Below, piece after piece: positions 47,701 to 57,939 of a stretch of 64,000 nucleotides of DNA. The position numbers and the translations under genes are program-made. The stretch's first letter is position 1. Every line of letters starts with the position of its first letter. Origin of the DNA: Rhizobium rhizoryzae (GTDB lineage Bacteria > Pseudomonadota > Alphaproteobacteria > Rhizobiales > Rhizobiaceae); contig NZ_CP049250.1 of assembly GCF_011046895.1 (NCBI RefSeq), positions 1,283,501 to 1,347,500 on the forward strand. The letters are read 5' to 3'. The notes under the pieces are model-generated. The model was given only the letters and a program-made list of their open reading frames with translations, was not told the origin of the DNA and searched no databases.

Positions 47701-48456
47701 ATGATGGCACACGAAAAAGTTCTGCTGGTCACGGGTGGAAGCCGGGGTATTGGTGCTGCGGTTGCGCTGAAGGCCGCCGAACAGGGCTGGTCCGTGCTTA
47801 TCAACTACGTCTCGAATGCTCAGGCAGCAGACGCTGTTGCTGCGAAGATCCGTAGCCTTGGTGGGGCTGCCGAGATCGTACAGGGCGATACCGGCAGTGA
47901 AGATGGAATTGCAGCGATCTTTCGTGCGGTTGACGAGAGATTCGGCAGGCTCGACGGCCTCGTCAATAATGCAGGTGTTGTCGATCAGACGGCCCGCGTC
48001 GACGAGATGTCACGCGAGCGGCTGGACCGCATGTTTGCGATTAATGTGGTGGGCAAGATCCGCTGTGCTTCGGAAGCGGTGAAGCGGATGTCGACGCGTC
48101 ATGGCGGGCAGGGCGGCAGCATCGTCAATCTGTCCTCAATGGCGGCGGTTCTCGGCAGTCCGGGTCAGTATGTGGATTACGCCGCTGCCAAAGGCGCTGT
48201 GGACACGTTTACCGTGGGCCTTGCGCGGGAAGTTGCTGCCGAGGGTGTGCGGGTCAATGCAATCCGCCCCGGTATTATCGATACTGATATCCATGCATCC
48301 GGTGGGCTACCGGATCGCGCAAAAGATCTGGCACCCAGCGTGCCAATGCAACGCGCCGGAACGGCAGATGAAGTGGCGGAGGCGGTTCTTTATCTGCTCT
48401 CGCCTCATGCATCCTATGTGACTGGCACAATCATGAACGTGAGCGGCGGCAGATAA
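47701..48456 (+). CDS. Short-chain dehydrogenase/reductase
   Basis: This 251-residue SDR oxidoreductase has VTGGSRGIGAA (about 10-20), NNAGVV (about 89-94), catalytic Ser about 141, and Tyr/Lys in DYAAAKGAV (about 160-164). The tetramer-type C-terminus ends TGTIMNVSGGR, characteristic of glucose/3-oxoacyl-type reductases. Substrate unknown. Two ATG codons in a row (47701 and 47704) are both possible. It follows MAPEG by 19 bases and precedes lpdA by 27. Confidence 0.85.
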   Translation: MMAHEKVLLVTGGSRGIGAAVALKAAEQGWSVLINYVSNAQAADAVAAKIRSLGGAAEIVQGDTGSEDGIAAIFRAVDERFGRLDGLVNNAGVVDQTARVDEMSRERLDRMFAINVVGKIRCASEAVKRMSTRHGGQGGSIVNLSSMAAVLGSPGQYVDYAAAKGAVDTFTVGLAREVAAEGVRVNAIRPGIIDTDIHASGGLPDRAKDLAPSVPMQRAGTADEVAEAVLYLLSPHASYVTGTIMNVSGGR

Positions 48457-48483
48457 GCCGTCTTAAGCAGAGGAATTTGATCA

Positions 48484-49890
48484 ATGGCATATGATCTGGT
48501 CGTTATCGGTACGGGCCCTGGCGGCTATGTCTGCGCAATCAAGGCAGCACAACTCGGCATGAAGGTGGCCGTCGTCGAAAAGCGCGCGACCTTTGGCGGT
48601 ACCTGCCTCAATGTCGGCTGCATCCCCTCCAAGGCTCTGCTGCATGCCTCCGAAGTCTTCGCGCATGCCAAGCACGGCATGGCGGATCTGGGTGTCGAAG
48701 TGTCTGGCACAACCCTCAACCTTGAAAAGATGATGGGCCACAAGGACGCGACCGTAAAGGCGAACGTCGATGGTGTGGCCTTCCTGTTCAAGAAGAACAA
48801 GATCGACAGCTTCATCGGCACCGGCAAGATCGTTTCCGCTGGCAAGGTCTCTGTCACCGGCGCCGACGGTCAGGTCCAGGAGATCGAGACGAAGAACATC
48901 GTCATCGCGACCGGTTCTGATGTGGCTGGCATTCCGGGCGTTGCCGTCGAGATCGACGAGAAAGTCATCGTGTCCTCCACGGGCGGTATCGCGCTCGAAA
49001 AGGTGCCGGGCCATATGGTTGTCGTCGGCGGCGGCGTTATCGGTCTCGAGCTTGGTTCCGTCTGGTCTCGCCTCGGTGCAAAGGTAACGGTCGTCGAGTA
49101 TCTCGACACGATCCTCGGCGGCATGGACGGCGAAGTGTCCAAGCAGTTCCAGCGCATCCTCGGCAAGCAGGGCGTCACCTTCAATCTCGGTGCCAAGGTT
49201 ACCGGCGTTGAAAAGACGGAAGCGGGCGCAAAGGTTACCTTCGAGCCTGTCAAGGGCGGTGAAGCGCAGACCATCGATGCCGATGTCGTGCTCGTTGCAA
49301 CGGGCCGCAAGCCCTACACGGCTGGCCTTGGTCTGGAAGAGGCAGGTGTTGCTCTCGATAACCGCGGTCGTGTGGAGATCGATGCTCACTACCGCACAAA
49401 TGTTGCGGGCATCTATGCCATTGGCGATGTCGTCAAGGGACCGATGCTGGCGCACAAGGCGGAAGACGAGGGCGTTGCCCTTGCGGAGATTCTCGCCGGG
49501 CAGCATGGCCATGTGAATTACGACGTCATTCCGGGCGTCGTCTACACCCAGCCGGAAGTGGCTTCGGTCGGCAAGACGGAAGAAGAACTGAAGGCAGCCG
49601 GTGCTTCCTACAAGGTTGGCAAATTCCCGTTCACGGCCAATGGCCGTGCGCGCGCCATGCAGGCGACCGAAGGCTTCGTGAAGGTTCTGGCCGACAAGGA
49701 AACGGATCGCGTTCTGGGTGTGCACATCATCGGCTTCGGTGCGGGTGAAATGATCCACGAAGCAGCCGTGCTGATGGAGTTCGGCGGTTCGTCCGAAGAT
49801 CTGGGTCGTACCTGCCACGCGCACCCGACCATGTCCGAAGCCGTGAAGGAAGCGGCCCTGGCCACGTTCTTCAAGCCGCTCCACATGTAA
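48484..49890 (+). CDS. lpdA: Dihydrolipoyl dehydrogenase (E3)
   Basis: The product is 468 residues, reoxidising dihydrolipoyl-E2 with FAD and NAD. FAD motif GTGPGG near residue 10; redox disulfide Cys41-Cys46 in [13 protein letters not shown]; catalytic His447 with Glu452 in HAHPTMSE. Cotranscription with the SDR gene is likely. It serves the 2-oxoglutarate dehydrogenase complex, and perhaps the pyruvate and glycine systems as no second copy is visible here. Followed by a strong terminator. Confidence 0.97.
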   Translation: MAYDLVVIGTGPGGYVCAIKAAQLGMKVAVVEKRATFGGTCLNVGCIPSKALLHASEVFAHAKHGMADLGVEVSGTTLNLEKMMGHKDATVKANVDGVAFLFKKNKIDSFIGTGKIVSAGKVSVTGADGQVQEIETKNIVIATGSDVAGIPGVAVEIDEKVIVSSTGGIALEKVPGHMVVVGGGVIGLELGSVWSRLGAKVTVVEYLDTILGGMDGEVSKQFQRILGKQGVTFNLGAKVTGVEKTEAGAKVTFEPVKGGEAQTIDADVVLVATGRKPYTAGLGLEEAGVALDNRGRVEIDAHYRTNVAGIYAIGDVVKGPMLAHKAEDEGVALAEILAGQHGHVNYDVIPGVVYTQPEVASVGKTEEELKAAGASYKVGKFPFTANGRARAMQATEGFVKVLADKETDRVLGVHIIGFGAGEMIHEAAVLMEFGGSSEDLGRTCHAHPTMSEAVKEAALATFFKPLHM

Positions 49891-49923
49891 TCGACCGGCC
49901 TCATCGAAGGTCATACGTCAGAC

Positions 49924-49954
49924 ACCCCGCCGGCTCACGCAGGCGGGGTTTTTT
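49924..49954 (+). terminator. Intrinsic terminator after lpdA
   Basis: Stem ACCCCGCC / GGCGGGGT (49924-49931 with 49942-49949), 10-base loop, followed by six T. Confidence 0.88.
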
Positions 49955-50090
49955 GCGTTCTGCGTTCAGCCAGATTGCAGGTTTTACGGCCATAACCCGA
50001 TTGCTGAAGCCAACCAGATTTCTGCGCCTCCCGGCGATGGGCGTCTGGTTCTGCTTCGAGGGACATCGACTGCATTTGAAGAGGTGATGT

Positions 50091-50585
50091 ATGAACCCGG
50101 TTTCTTATTCAATTCCCCAGCGGGCGCTTCATTGGGGCATGGCAGCGCTGATTTTATTCAATTTGCTTTTCACGGAAGGCATGGAGCATTGGCACCACCT
50201 GGTTAAGCGAGGCCAGACTGTAACGCCGGATGATCTGGCAAGCGCGAATATTCACGCGTACGTCGGCATCGCCATTCTGGTGCTCGCTGTCGTGCGCATT
50301 GGTTTGCGTCTGGTGCAGGGCGCGCCGCAGCCGCCCGCGCAAGAGCCACCACTGCTCAAACTCGTCGCGCAGGCGACGCATGGCTTACTTTACGTGCTTC
50401 TTTTCGCAATGCCGCTGAGTGGTGCTGCCGCCTATTACTTCAACATCGGTTCAGCGGGTGACTTGCATGCCGACGTGCTGAAGGTGGTTCTGTGGCTTCT
50501 GCTCGGCGCGCATATTGCCGGCGCACTGGTCCATCAGTTCTATTGGAAGACCAATGTTCTGGCTCGGATGACACGGGGTGCCTAG
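50091..50585 (+). CDS. Cytochrome b561 (CybB-type)
   Basis: This 164-residue di-heme membrane protein has four hydrophobic segments. Histidines sit at the expected places: ALHW near residue 13, HAYVG near 55, HGLLY near 98 and HIAGALVHQFYW near 143-150. The family shuttles electrons from quinol, probably superoxide-linked in E. coli. GAGG lies 7 bases before the ATG. It converges with the TraB/GumN gene and overlaps its end by 4 bases. Confidence 0.88.
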   Translation: MNPVSYSIPQRALHWGMAALILFNLLFTEGMEHWHHLVKRGQTVTPDDLASANIHAYVGIAILVLAVVRIGLRLVQGAPQPPAQEPPLLKLVAQATHGLLYVLLFAMPLSGAAAYYFNIGSAGDLHADVLKVVLWLLLGAHIAGALVHQFYWKTNVLARMTRGA

Positions 50586-51682
50586 TCCGCGCGGGTGACG
50601 GTGAAGCCTTGCTTTCTCAGCAGAGCAACAAGGCCTTCGTCACCCACCAGATGCAGGGCTCCAACGGCCATGAATGCACCGCCTGCGTTCAGCATGGGAA
50701 GGGCGCGGTCCACCATGGTGTGATTGCGCTGACGGACGATCCGTTCTTCGAATTCGGCATAGCCTTCGCCTTCGGCTCCGTCGGGGGCCAGCGACTTCAG
50801 CATCGGCATCGTCATGCCAATGTCGCCGGCCAGATACAGGTCGCGCATCGTGACGCTGACATCATCCATCTTGGAGCCAAGCCCGATCATCTCGATCAGC
50901 GACTTGATATGGAAGTCGGTCGGGATAGACGCCATTGCGGAGAGCTGCTCCTGCATGGTTTCAAGGCCTTTGACCGGGATATTGGCCCTTATCGCGTCGT
51001 CGGCGATCTTTTTGTCCAGGAATGCGGCGCCCTTTGCTTTCCGGCTGAGCTCGCAGGCCGGCAGTGCCAGAAAGCTGGAAAGCATCCATGGCTGCATGCG
51101 TGATACGGCCGTCAGCGGTATGCCTCGCTCCTTGAGAGCCGTCTCCAGTTTTGCCTTGTCTTCCGGCGCGAGAAAATCCTGGATGGATTTTCCATTCATC
51201 ATCATCGTCAGTTCCGGACGCGCCAGCATGCCCGCCATGGCTTTCTTTTCATCCAGGATTTCATCGGACTCGATGATGACGACCTTGGACTTGGAGAGCG
51301 CATAGGGCGCACCTGTCGGCATCTTCAGGACGCTCGGATCCGTCACATGCATGGTGCCCAGCAGCCAGGACGGTGCGGTACCCGGCTTCTCGACCTTCCA
51401 GAAGACACCCTTGCCGTTTGCCACCTCGGCGCCTTCGGCCTGAATGGATCGGTAACGTGCCGGATCAGTTCGCTCCATCTCGCTAAGCAGATTGCTACCC
51501 CGGCAAATGTCCTCTGCCGATCTTGCCTGGGCGGCGAAACCCAGCACGACGAAGAAGGAAATCAGGGCCAATACGTGGATCAGGGCGATCATGCCGAGGG
51601 CACCGCTGCTGATGACGGATTGATGCAGACCCCGGGTCAGGAGACGACGGAGGACGAAGAAATGGGGTGCGCGCGTGTTCAT
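50582..51682 (-). CDS. TraB/GumN family protein
   Basis: The product is 366 residues with an N-terminal hydrophobic anchor or signal (about 29-52). The TraB motifs are visible: WLLGTMHVTDP (GxxH-type), later VIIESDE, and a C-terminal AVGALHLVGDEGL. Members are proposed metalloproteases of the Tiki/TraB superfamily with two GxxH motifs. A start at the Met before IALIHVLA (residue 31) would make a standard signal sequence. The physiological role is unknown. Confidence 0.8.
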   Translation of the reverse strand: MNTRAPHFFVLRRLLTRGLHQSVISSGALGMIALIHVLALISFFVVLGFAAQARSAEDICRGSNLLSEMERTDPARYRSIQAEGAEVANGKGVFWKVEKPGTAPSWLLGTMHVTDPSVLKMPTGAPYALSKSKVVIIESDEILDEKKAMAGMLARPELTMMMNGKSIQDFLAPEDKAKLETALKERGIPLTAVSRMQPWMLSSFLALPACELSRKAKGAAFLDKKIADDAIRANIPVKGLETMQEQLSAMASIPTDFHIKSLIEMIGLGSKMDDVSVTMRDLYLAGDIGMTMPMLKSLAPDGAEGEGYAEFEERIVRQRNHTMVDRALPMLNAGGAFMAVGALHLVGDEGLVALLRKQGFTVTRAD

Positions 51683-51775
51683 GGTCGTTACCCTAGTGTC
51701 CCAAGATCGCTGCAGTCTTAACGGATATGGTTAATGCCGTGGCCGCGTGATCATCCGCGCAGGAATCGATAGAAT

Positions 51776-52711
51776 TCATGCGCGCGGATGCGCACGGTCA
51801 TAGACTTCCAGCAAACGAGCGGCATCCACGCCGGTATAAACCTGGGTGGTGGAAAGGCTGGCATGGCCCAGCAATTCCTGGATCGTTCGCAAATCGCCAC
51901 CGCCGGCCAGAAGATGTGTTGCGAAGGAATGGCGAAGGGCGTGGGGCGTTGCGCTGTCCGGCAGGCCCAAGGCTCCGCGCAGCTTCTGCATTTCGCGTTG
52001 AATGATTGCGGGCTGCAGCGGTCCACCCCGTGCGCCACGAAACAGTGGTTTCTCTGCCTCCAGCTCAAAAGGGCAAAGCGTCTTGTACCGCGCGATGGCA
52101 TCCAGAACGATCTCCAGCAGCGGAACGAGCCGGGTCTTGCCTCCCTTGCCGGTAATCCGGATCGATTTTGCGTCCGGTGGCAAGTCGGCAGGGGTCAGCG
52201 AAAGGGCTTCGGAAATGCGCAGGCCACAGCCATAGAGAAGTGTCAGGAGCGCTGAATCTCTCGCGGCAATCCAACCCTCTTCCTGCAACTGCGCCTGTGT
52301 GCTGACCACTTCAAGGGCTTGCCGGTCGGTGAGGGGCTTGGGCAGCGATTTGGGCTGGCGCGGCGCCCGGATGGCGCCAGCGGCCGCTGCATTGATAAGG
52401 CCCTTTCGCTCGAGATAGCGCAGGAACGACCGCAGACCGGCGAGGTGACGCCCAAGGGACCGGGCACCCGATCCATCCCTTCGCCGTTGTGCCAGAAAAG
52501 CGCGGAGATCGGCTGTGCGCAGAGTATGAATCTCGGCGAGGCCCGGTGGGTTGCCGAAATGGACGGTCAGGAACTGGAGGAACTGACGTGTATCCCGCTC
52601 ATAGGCCGTCAGCGTGTTTGCAGAGAAGCGTTTCTCGTTGGCGAGGCTGTCCAGCCATTGCCGCCGATGGTCCAGAAGTTCGGGCGTCGCCAGAATGAGG
52701 ATCTCGTTCAT
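51776..52711 (-). CDS. xerC: Tyrosine recombinase XerC
   Basis: The product is 311 residues, cytoplasmic, and resolves chromosome dimers with XerD at dif. Core residues are present: Arg in GCGLRISEAL, Lys in GKGGKTRLVPL, His-xx-Arg in HALRHSFATHL, then GHASLSTTQVYT with the His and the nucleophile Tyr. ACGGAG lies 6 bases before the ATG. It is divergent from priA across 171 bases, as in other Rhizobiales. This is the host housekeeping recombinase, not a phage integrase. Confidence 0.9.
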   Translation of the reverse strand: MNEILILATPELLDHRRQWLDSLANEKRFSANTLTAYERDTRQFLQFLTVHFGNPPGLAEIHTLRTADLRAFLAQRRRDGSGARSLGRHLAGLRSFLRYLERKGLINAAAAGAIRAPRQPKSLPKPLTDRQALEVVSTQAQLQEEGWIAARDSALLTLLYGCGLRISEALSLTPADLPPDAKSIRITGKGGKTRLVPLLEIVLDAIARYKTLCPFELEAEKPLFRGARGGPLQPAIIQREMQKLRGALGLPDSATPHALRHSFATHLLAGGGDLRTIQELLGHASLSTTQVYTGVDAARLLEVYDRAHPRA

Positions 52712-52882
52712 CGTCGCTCCGTATGTGTCCGACATTGGCTCGCAGAGTCACAATTGAGCATTACAATTTGATTAAGCATGCAGAATTTGTCGCTGCTGCC
52801 TGTGTCGATCCCCAGTCCCCGGTGGAAAAAGCGGCCTTGTCATGGTTCCCTTTTGTTCTTCTTCGGGGCATGGTCCAGCCCG

Positions 52883-55114
52883 ATGACGCAAGATTCGCAT
52901 AGCCTGTTCGGCGCCCTGTTTGACACACCGGCGTCCAAGCGCGTTGTACCCGTTCTGGTGCCTCTGCCGGTGCCGGAAGCCTATAGTTATGCCGTGCCGG
53001 AAGGCATGGCGGTCGAAGCCGGTTCTGTCGTGCAGGTGCCGATCGGTCCGCGCCAGCACATTGGTGTCGTGTGGGACGAGCCGGAGGTGCGCGATAACCA
53101 AAAGGCATTGGATCCGAAGAAGCTCCGGGCGATCGATCAGGTTTTCGATTGTCCACCCCTGACGAAAGACATGCGGGAATTCATCGAATGGGTATCGGCT
53201 TATACACTGTCTCCGCCCGGACTGGTGGCCCGCATGGCAATCCGTGCTCCTGCGGCACTGGAACCAGAGCCGATGATCGAGGCATTGCGGTTCACAGGCG
53301 GTGAACCTGATCGCGTGACCCCTGCACGTCAACGCGTTCTTCAGACGCTGGAAGACGACATTCCCTGGACGCGGAGCGGCCTTGCGCATGCTGCCGGTGT
53401 TTCGCTGAGCGTCGTGGATGGTCTGGTCAAACAGGGACTGTTCGAGACTGTCTTTCTTCCGCCGCCGCCGGTCGTTGCCGTTCCCGATCCGGACTATGTC
53501 GCGCCGCGCATCGATGGACCGCAGAAGCAGGCCGCCTCCGAGCTGGTGGAAGCGGTGCAAACGGCTGGCTTCTCGGCCTCTTTGATCGATGGCGTGACCG
53601 GGTCGGGGAAAACGGAAGTCTATTTCGAAGCAATTGCCGAAGCTTTGCGTCTGGGGAAGCAGGTTCTGATCCTGTTGCCGGAAATCGCACTCACTTCAAG
53701 CTTTCTGGAACGGTTTCAGGACCGCTTCGGTGCCAAGCCTGCCGAGTGGCATTCAGATCTTGCGCCCCGCATGCGGGAAAAAGTGTGGCGCGGTGTCGTG
53801 ACCGGCGAGGTGCGTGTCGTGGCCGGAGCGCGGTCCGCTCTCTTTCTTCCCTTTGAGGAGCTTGGTCTTATCGTTGTCGATGAGGAGCATGATCCCGCCT
53901 ACAAGCAGGAAGACCGTATCTTCTACAATGCGCGCGACATGGCCGTGGTGCGGGCCCGCATTGGCAAATTTCCCATCGTTCTTGTGTCTGCCACGCCGTC
54001 CGTCGAAAGCCAGGTCAACGGCCAGAGCGGTCGATATCATGTCGTTCATCTGCCGACGCGATTTGGCGATGCGGCCATGCCGGACCTGCATCTCGTTGAC
54101 ATGCGGCGGCATCCGCCTGCCAAGGGTGGCTTTCTCTCGCCCGTCATGCTGCGGGCCATTGGAAAGACGATCGAGAAGAAAGAGCAGGCGCTTCTGTTTC
54201 TCAATCGGCGTGGTTATGCGCCGCTGACGCTCTGCCGTGTGTGCGGGCATCGCTTCCAGTGTCCGCAATGCTCGAGCTGGCTGGTTGAGCATCGGTTCCG
54301 CAACCAGATCCAGTGCCATCAATGCGGCTATTCGGAGAAAACGCCGGAGGCCTGTCCCGAATGCGGCACCTTCGATCACCTGGTCGCCTGCGGTCCGGGC
54401 GTCGAGCGGATTGCCGAGGAAGTGGAGCGTCATTTTCCCGATGCCCGAACCATCGTCATGTCGTCCGATCTCCTGGGTGGCGTGAAGCGCATGCGGCTGG
54501 AACTGGAAGCCATCGCCAAGGGGGAGGCGGATATCGTTATCGGCACGCAGCTCGTTGCCAAAGGTCACAACTTCCCTCTGATGACGCTTGTCGGGATTGT
54601 CGATGCGGATCTTGGCCTTGCCAATGGCGATCCGCGCGCCGCCGAGCGCACGTTTCAGCTGCTCAGTCAGGTCACCGGTCGCGCCGGGAGAACCGGTCTG
54701 AAGAGCTACGGGCTCTTGCAAACCTATCAACCGCAGCATCCTGTCATGCAGGCGATCGCATCCGGCGATGCCTCGGCGTTTTACGAGCGCGAGATCGGCG
54801 AGCGGGAAAAGGCATTGCTACCTCCCTTTGGGCGCCTCGCCTCCATTATCGTTTCCGCCGACACGCGCCTCGATGCCGAAACACATGCGCGAGGACTTCG
54901 TAACGCTGCGCCGAAGATGTCTGGCGTCACCGTGCTTGGACCTGCCGAGGCGCCACTTGCCATCGTACGTGGGCGCCACCGGTTCCGTCTGCTGGTGCAC
55001 GGACGCCGCAACAGCGACATGCAGGGCTTTCTGAGGGCGATGCTGTCAAGCGGACCGAAGGCACGCGGCTCAGTTCAGGTTCAGCTGGATGTGGATCCAC
55101 AAAGCTTTCTTTGA
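52883..55114 (+). CDS. priA: Primosomal protein N' (replication restart helicase PriA)
   Basis: The product is 743 residues. Walker A GVTGSGKT is at 237-244, Walker B VVDEEH follows, and a zinc-binding insert has Cys pairs in CRVCG, CPQCSS, CHQCG and CPECG. PriA reloads the replisome at stalled forks. The start at 52883 (MTQDSHSLFG) gives the usual length; the frame is open 35 residues further but that part is not conserved. Divergent from xerC. Confidence 0.95.
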   Translation: MTQDSHSLFGALFDTPASKRVVPVLVPLPVPEAYSYAVPEGMAVEAGSVVQVPIGPRQHIGVVWDEPEVRDNQKALDPKKLRAIDQVFDCPPLTKDMREFIEWVSAYTLSPPGLVARMAIRAPAALEPEPMIEALRFTGGEPDRVTPARQRVLQTLEDDIPWTRSGLAHAAGVSLSVVDGLVKQGLFETVFLPPPPVVAVPDPDYVAPRIDGPQKQAASELVEAVQTAGFSASLIDGVTGSGKTEVYFEAIAEALRLGKQVLILLPEIALTSSFLERFQDRFGAKPAEWHSDLAPRMREKVWRGVVTGEVRVVAGARSALFLPFEELGLIVVDEEHDPAYKQEDRIFYNARDMAVVRARIGKFPIVLVSATPSVESQVNGQSGRYHVVHLPTRFGDAAMPDLHLVDMRRHPPAKGGFLSPVMLRAIGKTIEKKEQALLFLNRRGYAPLTLCRVCGHRFQCPQCSSWLVEHRFRNQIQCHQCGYSEKTPEACPECGTFDHLVACGPGVERIAEEVERHFPDARTIVMSSDLLGGVKRMRLELEAIAKGEADIVIGTQLVAKGHNFPLMTLVGIVDADLGLANGDPRAAERTFQLLSQVTGRAGRTGLKSYGLLQTYQPQHPVMQAIASGDASAFYEREIGEREKALLPPFGRLASIIVSADTRLDAETHARGLRNAAPKMSGVTVLGPAEAPLAIVRGRHRFRLLVHGRRNSDMQGFLRAMLSSGPKARGSVQVQLDVDPQSFL

Positions 55115-55174
55115 AAATCCGGGCTTCCCCTGATATTTCGCAGGCTTGCGATTCGTGAAACATGGCAGGATGAC

Positions 55175-55558
55175 ATGGAACTTTACTTTCCAACCGAACT
55201 TCCTGAACGGCTGGCCTATCTGGGTGCGTGTCTTCTTGCGCTCCATGGCCTCCTTCAGTTCGCCCTGCCTTCAACGGCGCTCAAGCTTTTTGGATTTACC
55301 GTCGGAGAAGTGACACCTGAAGGTTATGCCGCAATCCGGTCCAATGGCGGTTTGCAGCTCGGCCTTGGCCTGACGGCGCTTTTCCTGGCTCAGGACTGGA
55401 CCTATCTGGCCCTTGGCGTTTCTGCCGGAGTGGCGGCACTCGGGCGGCTCATCTCACTGATCTTTGATCGGGGCGTGACCGCTAGAAATATTGTACAGCT
55501 TCTCGCCCAGATTGTGATTGCGGCTCTGCCATTGGGCTATGTCTTCGGTTATTTCTAA
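55175..55558 (+). CDS. Small membrane protein (DUF4345-like)
   Basis: The product is 127 residues with four hydrophobic segments. The pattern ARSNGGLQLGLGLTAL-type loop and the small, Gly-rich helices resemble the DUF4345 family, but I am not certain. AGGA lies about 5 bases before the ATG. It sits between priA and the atp operon; a functional link is not evident. Confidence 0.6.
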   Translation: MELYFPTELPERLAYLGACLLALHGLLQFALPSTALKLFGFTVGEVTPEGYAAIRSNGGLQLGLGLTALFLAQDWTYLALGVSAGVAALGRLISLIFDRGVTARNIVQLLAQIVIAALPLGYVFGYF

Positions 55559-55816
55559 GCAAGGCATTTGAGAGGTATCGTCCGGTAAGGGAACCCGACG
55601 CTGTGAAAAGCGAGAAAATCGTTTTAACGCCTTGCCTCTCAGGCGATTTGCGCCCTTCGGCGTGTTGCGCCTGTTGAACTCCTATGCTAGACGAACCGCG
55701 AATTTCGGAGAACGGCGGAGGGGGGCCTCTGGCCGTGTTGAGAAAAAGAAGCAAATTCAGATGCTTGCCTGAATTCCGAAAACTGGCTGGTAATTTGAAT
55801 AGAAATCAGGGAATTC

Positions 55817-56383
55817 GTGCCCGTGGCTGACACATCCCATCGGACTTCCGGCGTAGCGGAACGCTACGCTTCTTCGCTCTTTGAGCTTGCTCTGCAGTCG
55901 AATTCTATCGATTCAGTGCGCGCCGATCTTGACCGTTTTCAGGCAATGATCGACGAGAGCGATGATCTCAAGCGTTTGATTGCCAGCCCGGTCTTCTCTT
56001 CGGAAGATCAGGCGCGTGCAATCGCGGCCCTCTGCGACAAGGCTGGAATTTCCGGTCTCGTTGCAAACTTCGTCAAGGTCGTTGCGGGCAACCGCCGCCT
56101 GTTTGCCCTGCCGGGCATGATCCGCGCTTATCGCGACTTCGTCGCCCAGCATAAGGGCGAAGTGACTGCCGAGGTTGTCTCGGCCCATGCGCTTTCTTCG
56201 GCGCAGGAAGATGAACTGAAATCGACGCTGAAGGGCGTAACGGGCAAGGATGTCACTCTCGACGTATCCGTTGATCCGTCGATCCTGGGTGGGCTGATCG
56301 TCAAGGTCGGTTCGCGTCAGATCGATACGTCTCTCCGCACCAAACTTTCCACGCTTAAGCTTGCACTGAAAGAGGTTGGCTGA
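55817..56383 (+). CDS. atpH: ATP synthase subunit delta
   Basis: The product is 188 residues, the peripheral stalk subunit OSCP-like delta. The pattern [14 protein letters not shown] at the N-terminus and [20 protein letters not shown] at the C-terminus is typical. The start is a GTG at 55817 with AGG six bases upstream; a second GTG at 55823 is possible. The upstream 258 bases hold a dyad CAGGCG / CGCCTG (55640-55645 with 55668-55673) and AATTCAG / CTGAATT (55754-55760 with 55769-55775), but no clear promoter. Confidence 0.93.
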   Translation: MPVADTSHRTSGVAERYASSLFELALQSNSIDSVRADLDRFQAMIDESDDLKRLIASPVFSSEDQARAIAALCDKAGISGLVANFVKVVAGNRRLFALPGMIRAYRDFVAQHKGEVTAEVVSAHALSSAQEDELKSTLKGVTGKDVTLDVSVDPSILGGLIVKVGSRQIDTSLRTKLSTLKLALKEVG

Positions 56384-57912
56384 TGGATATCCGCGCCGCG
56401 GAAATTTCCGCAATTCTCAAAGATCAAATCAAGAACTTCGGCCAGGAGGCTGAGGTTTCCGAAGTCGGCCAGGTTCTTTCCGTAGGTGACGGTATCGCCC
56501 GTGTTTATGGTCTGGACAATGTTCAGGCCGGTGAAATGGTCGAGTTCCCCGGCGGCATCCGCGGCATGGCGCTCAACCTCGAAGCTGATAACGTCGGTGT
56601 CGTTATTTTCGGTTCCGACCGCGACATCAAGGAAGGCGACACCGTCAAGCGGACTGGCGCCATCGTGGACGTTCCGGTTGGTCCGGAACTGCTCGGCCGC
56701 GTTGTCGACGCACTCGGCAATCCGATCGACGGCAAGGGCCCGATCAACGCTTCGCGCCGCTCGCGCGTTGACGTGAAGGCTCCGGGCATCATTCCGCGCA
56801 AGTCGGTTCATGAGCCGATGTCGACGGGCCTCAAGGCTATCGACGCCCTGATCCCGGTTGGACGTGGTCAGCGCGAGCTGGTCATCGGCGACCGTCAGAC
56901 CGGCAAGACCGCGATCATTCTCGACGCCTTCCTCAACCAGAAGGCAATCCACGACAATGGTCCCGAGAACGACAAGCTGTTCTGCGTTTACGTGGCTATC
57001 GGCCAGAAGCGTTCGACTGTTGCGCAGTTCGTGAAGGTTCTGGAAGAGCGTGGCGCTCTGCAGTACTCGATCGTTGTTGCAGCGACTGCCTCTGACCCGG
57101 CTCCGATGCAGTATCTTGCGCCATTCGCAGGTTGCGCAATGGGCGAGTACTTCCGTGACAACGGCCAGCACGCTCTCATCGCTTACGACGACTTGTCCAA
57201 GCAGGCTGTCGCCTACCGTCAGATGTCGCTTCTGCTGCGTCGTCCTCCGGGCCGCGAAGCTTATCCGGGCGACGTTTTCTATCTGCACTCGCGTCTTCTC
57301 GAGCGCGCTGCCAAGCTCTCCGACGAGCGTGGCGCTGGTTCGCTGACGGCTCTGCCGGTCATCGAAACGCAGGGTAACGACGTTTCGGCGTTCATTCCGA
57401 CGAACGTGATCTCGATCACCGACGGTCAGATCTTCCTTGAAACCGACCTGTTCTACCAGGGCATTCGTCCGGCCGTTAACGTCGGTCTGTCGGTTTCCCG
57501 CGTTGGTTCTGCTGCGCAGATCAAGGCCATGAAGCAGGTTGCCGGCTCCATCAAGGGTGAACTGGCCCAGTACCGCGAAATGGCGGCCTTCGCCCAGTTC
57601 GGTTCCGACCTCGACGCTTCCACGCAGCGCCTGCTGAACCGTGGTGCACGCCTGACGGAACTCCTCAAGCAGCCGCAGTTCTCTCCGCTCAAGACGGAAG
57701 AGCAGGTTGCAGTGATCTTCGCTGGCGTCAACGGCTACCTCGACAAGCTGCCTGTCAACCAGGTCGGCAAGTTCGAACAGGGCCTGCTCGCGTACCTCCG
57801 CAACGACGGCAAGTCGATCCTCGACGCTATTCGTGCGGAAAAGCAGCTGTCTGACGACACCCGTGCAAAGCTGAAGTCGGCGCTGGATTCCTTCGCCAAG
57901 ACTTTCGCCTGA
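56383..57912 (+). CDS. atpA: ATP synthase subunit alpha
   Basis: The product is 509 residues, the non-catalytic nucleotide-binding subunit of F1. P-loop GDRQTGKT (about 169-176) and the alpha signature [14 protein letters not shown] are present. The ATG overlaps the atpH stop by one base (TGATG). Length and motifs are standard. Confidence 0.97.
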   Translation: MDIRAAEISAILKDQIKNFGQEAEVSEVGQVLSVGDGIARVYGLDNVQAGEMVEFPGGIRGMALNLEADNVGVVIFGSDRDIKEGDTVKRTGAIVDVPVGPELLGRVVDALGNPIDGKGPINASRRSRVDVKAPGIIPRKSVHEPMSTGLKAIDALIPVGRGQRELVIGDRQTGKTAIILDAFLNQKAIHDNGPENDKLFCVYVAIGQKRSTVAQFVKVLEERGALQYSIVVAATASDPAPMQYLAPFAGCAMGEYFRDNGQHALIAYDDLSKQAVAYRQMSLLLRRPPGREAYPGDVFYLHSRLLERAAKLSDERGAGSLTALPVIETQGNDVSAFIPTNVISITDGQIFLETDLFYQGIRPAVNVGLSVSRVGSAAQIKAMKQVAGSIKGELAQYREMAAFAQFGSDLDASTQRLLNRGARLTELLKQPQFSPLKTEEQVAVIFAGVNGYLDKLPVNQVGKFEQGLLAYLRNDGKSILDAIRAEKQLSDDTRAKLKSALDSFAKTFA

Positions 57913-57939
57913 ACGGACAAGCTCAAGGACCGATAACGG

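Noticed and set aside
51776-52711. Phage or island integrase near priA
   Set aside because: Length, divergence from priA and absence of attachment repeats or mobile genes fit housekeeping XerC.
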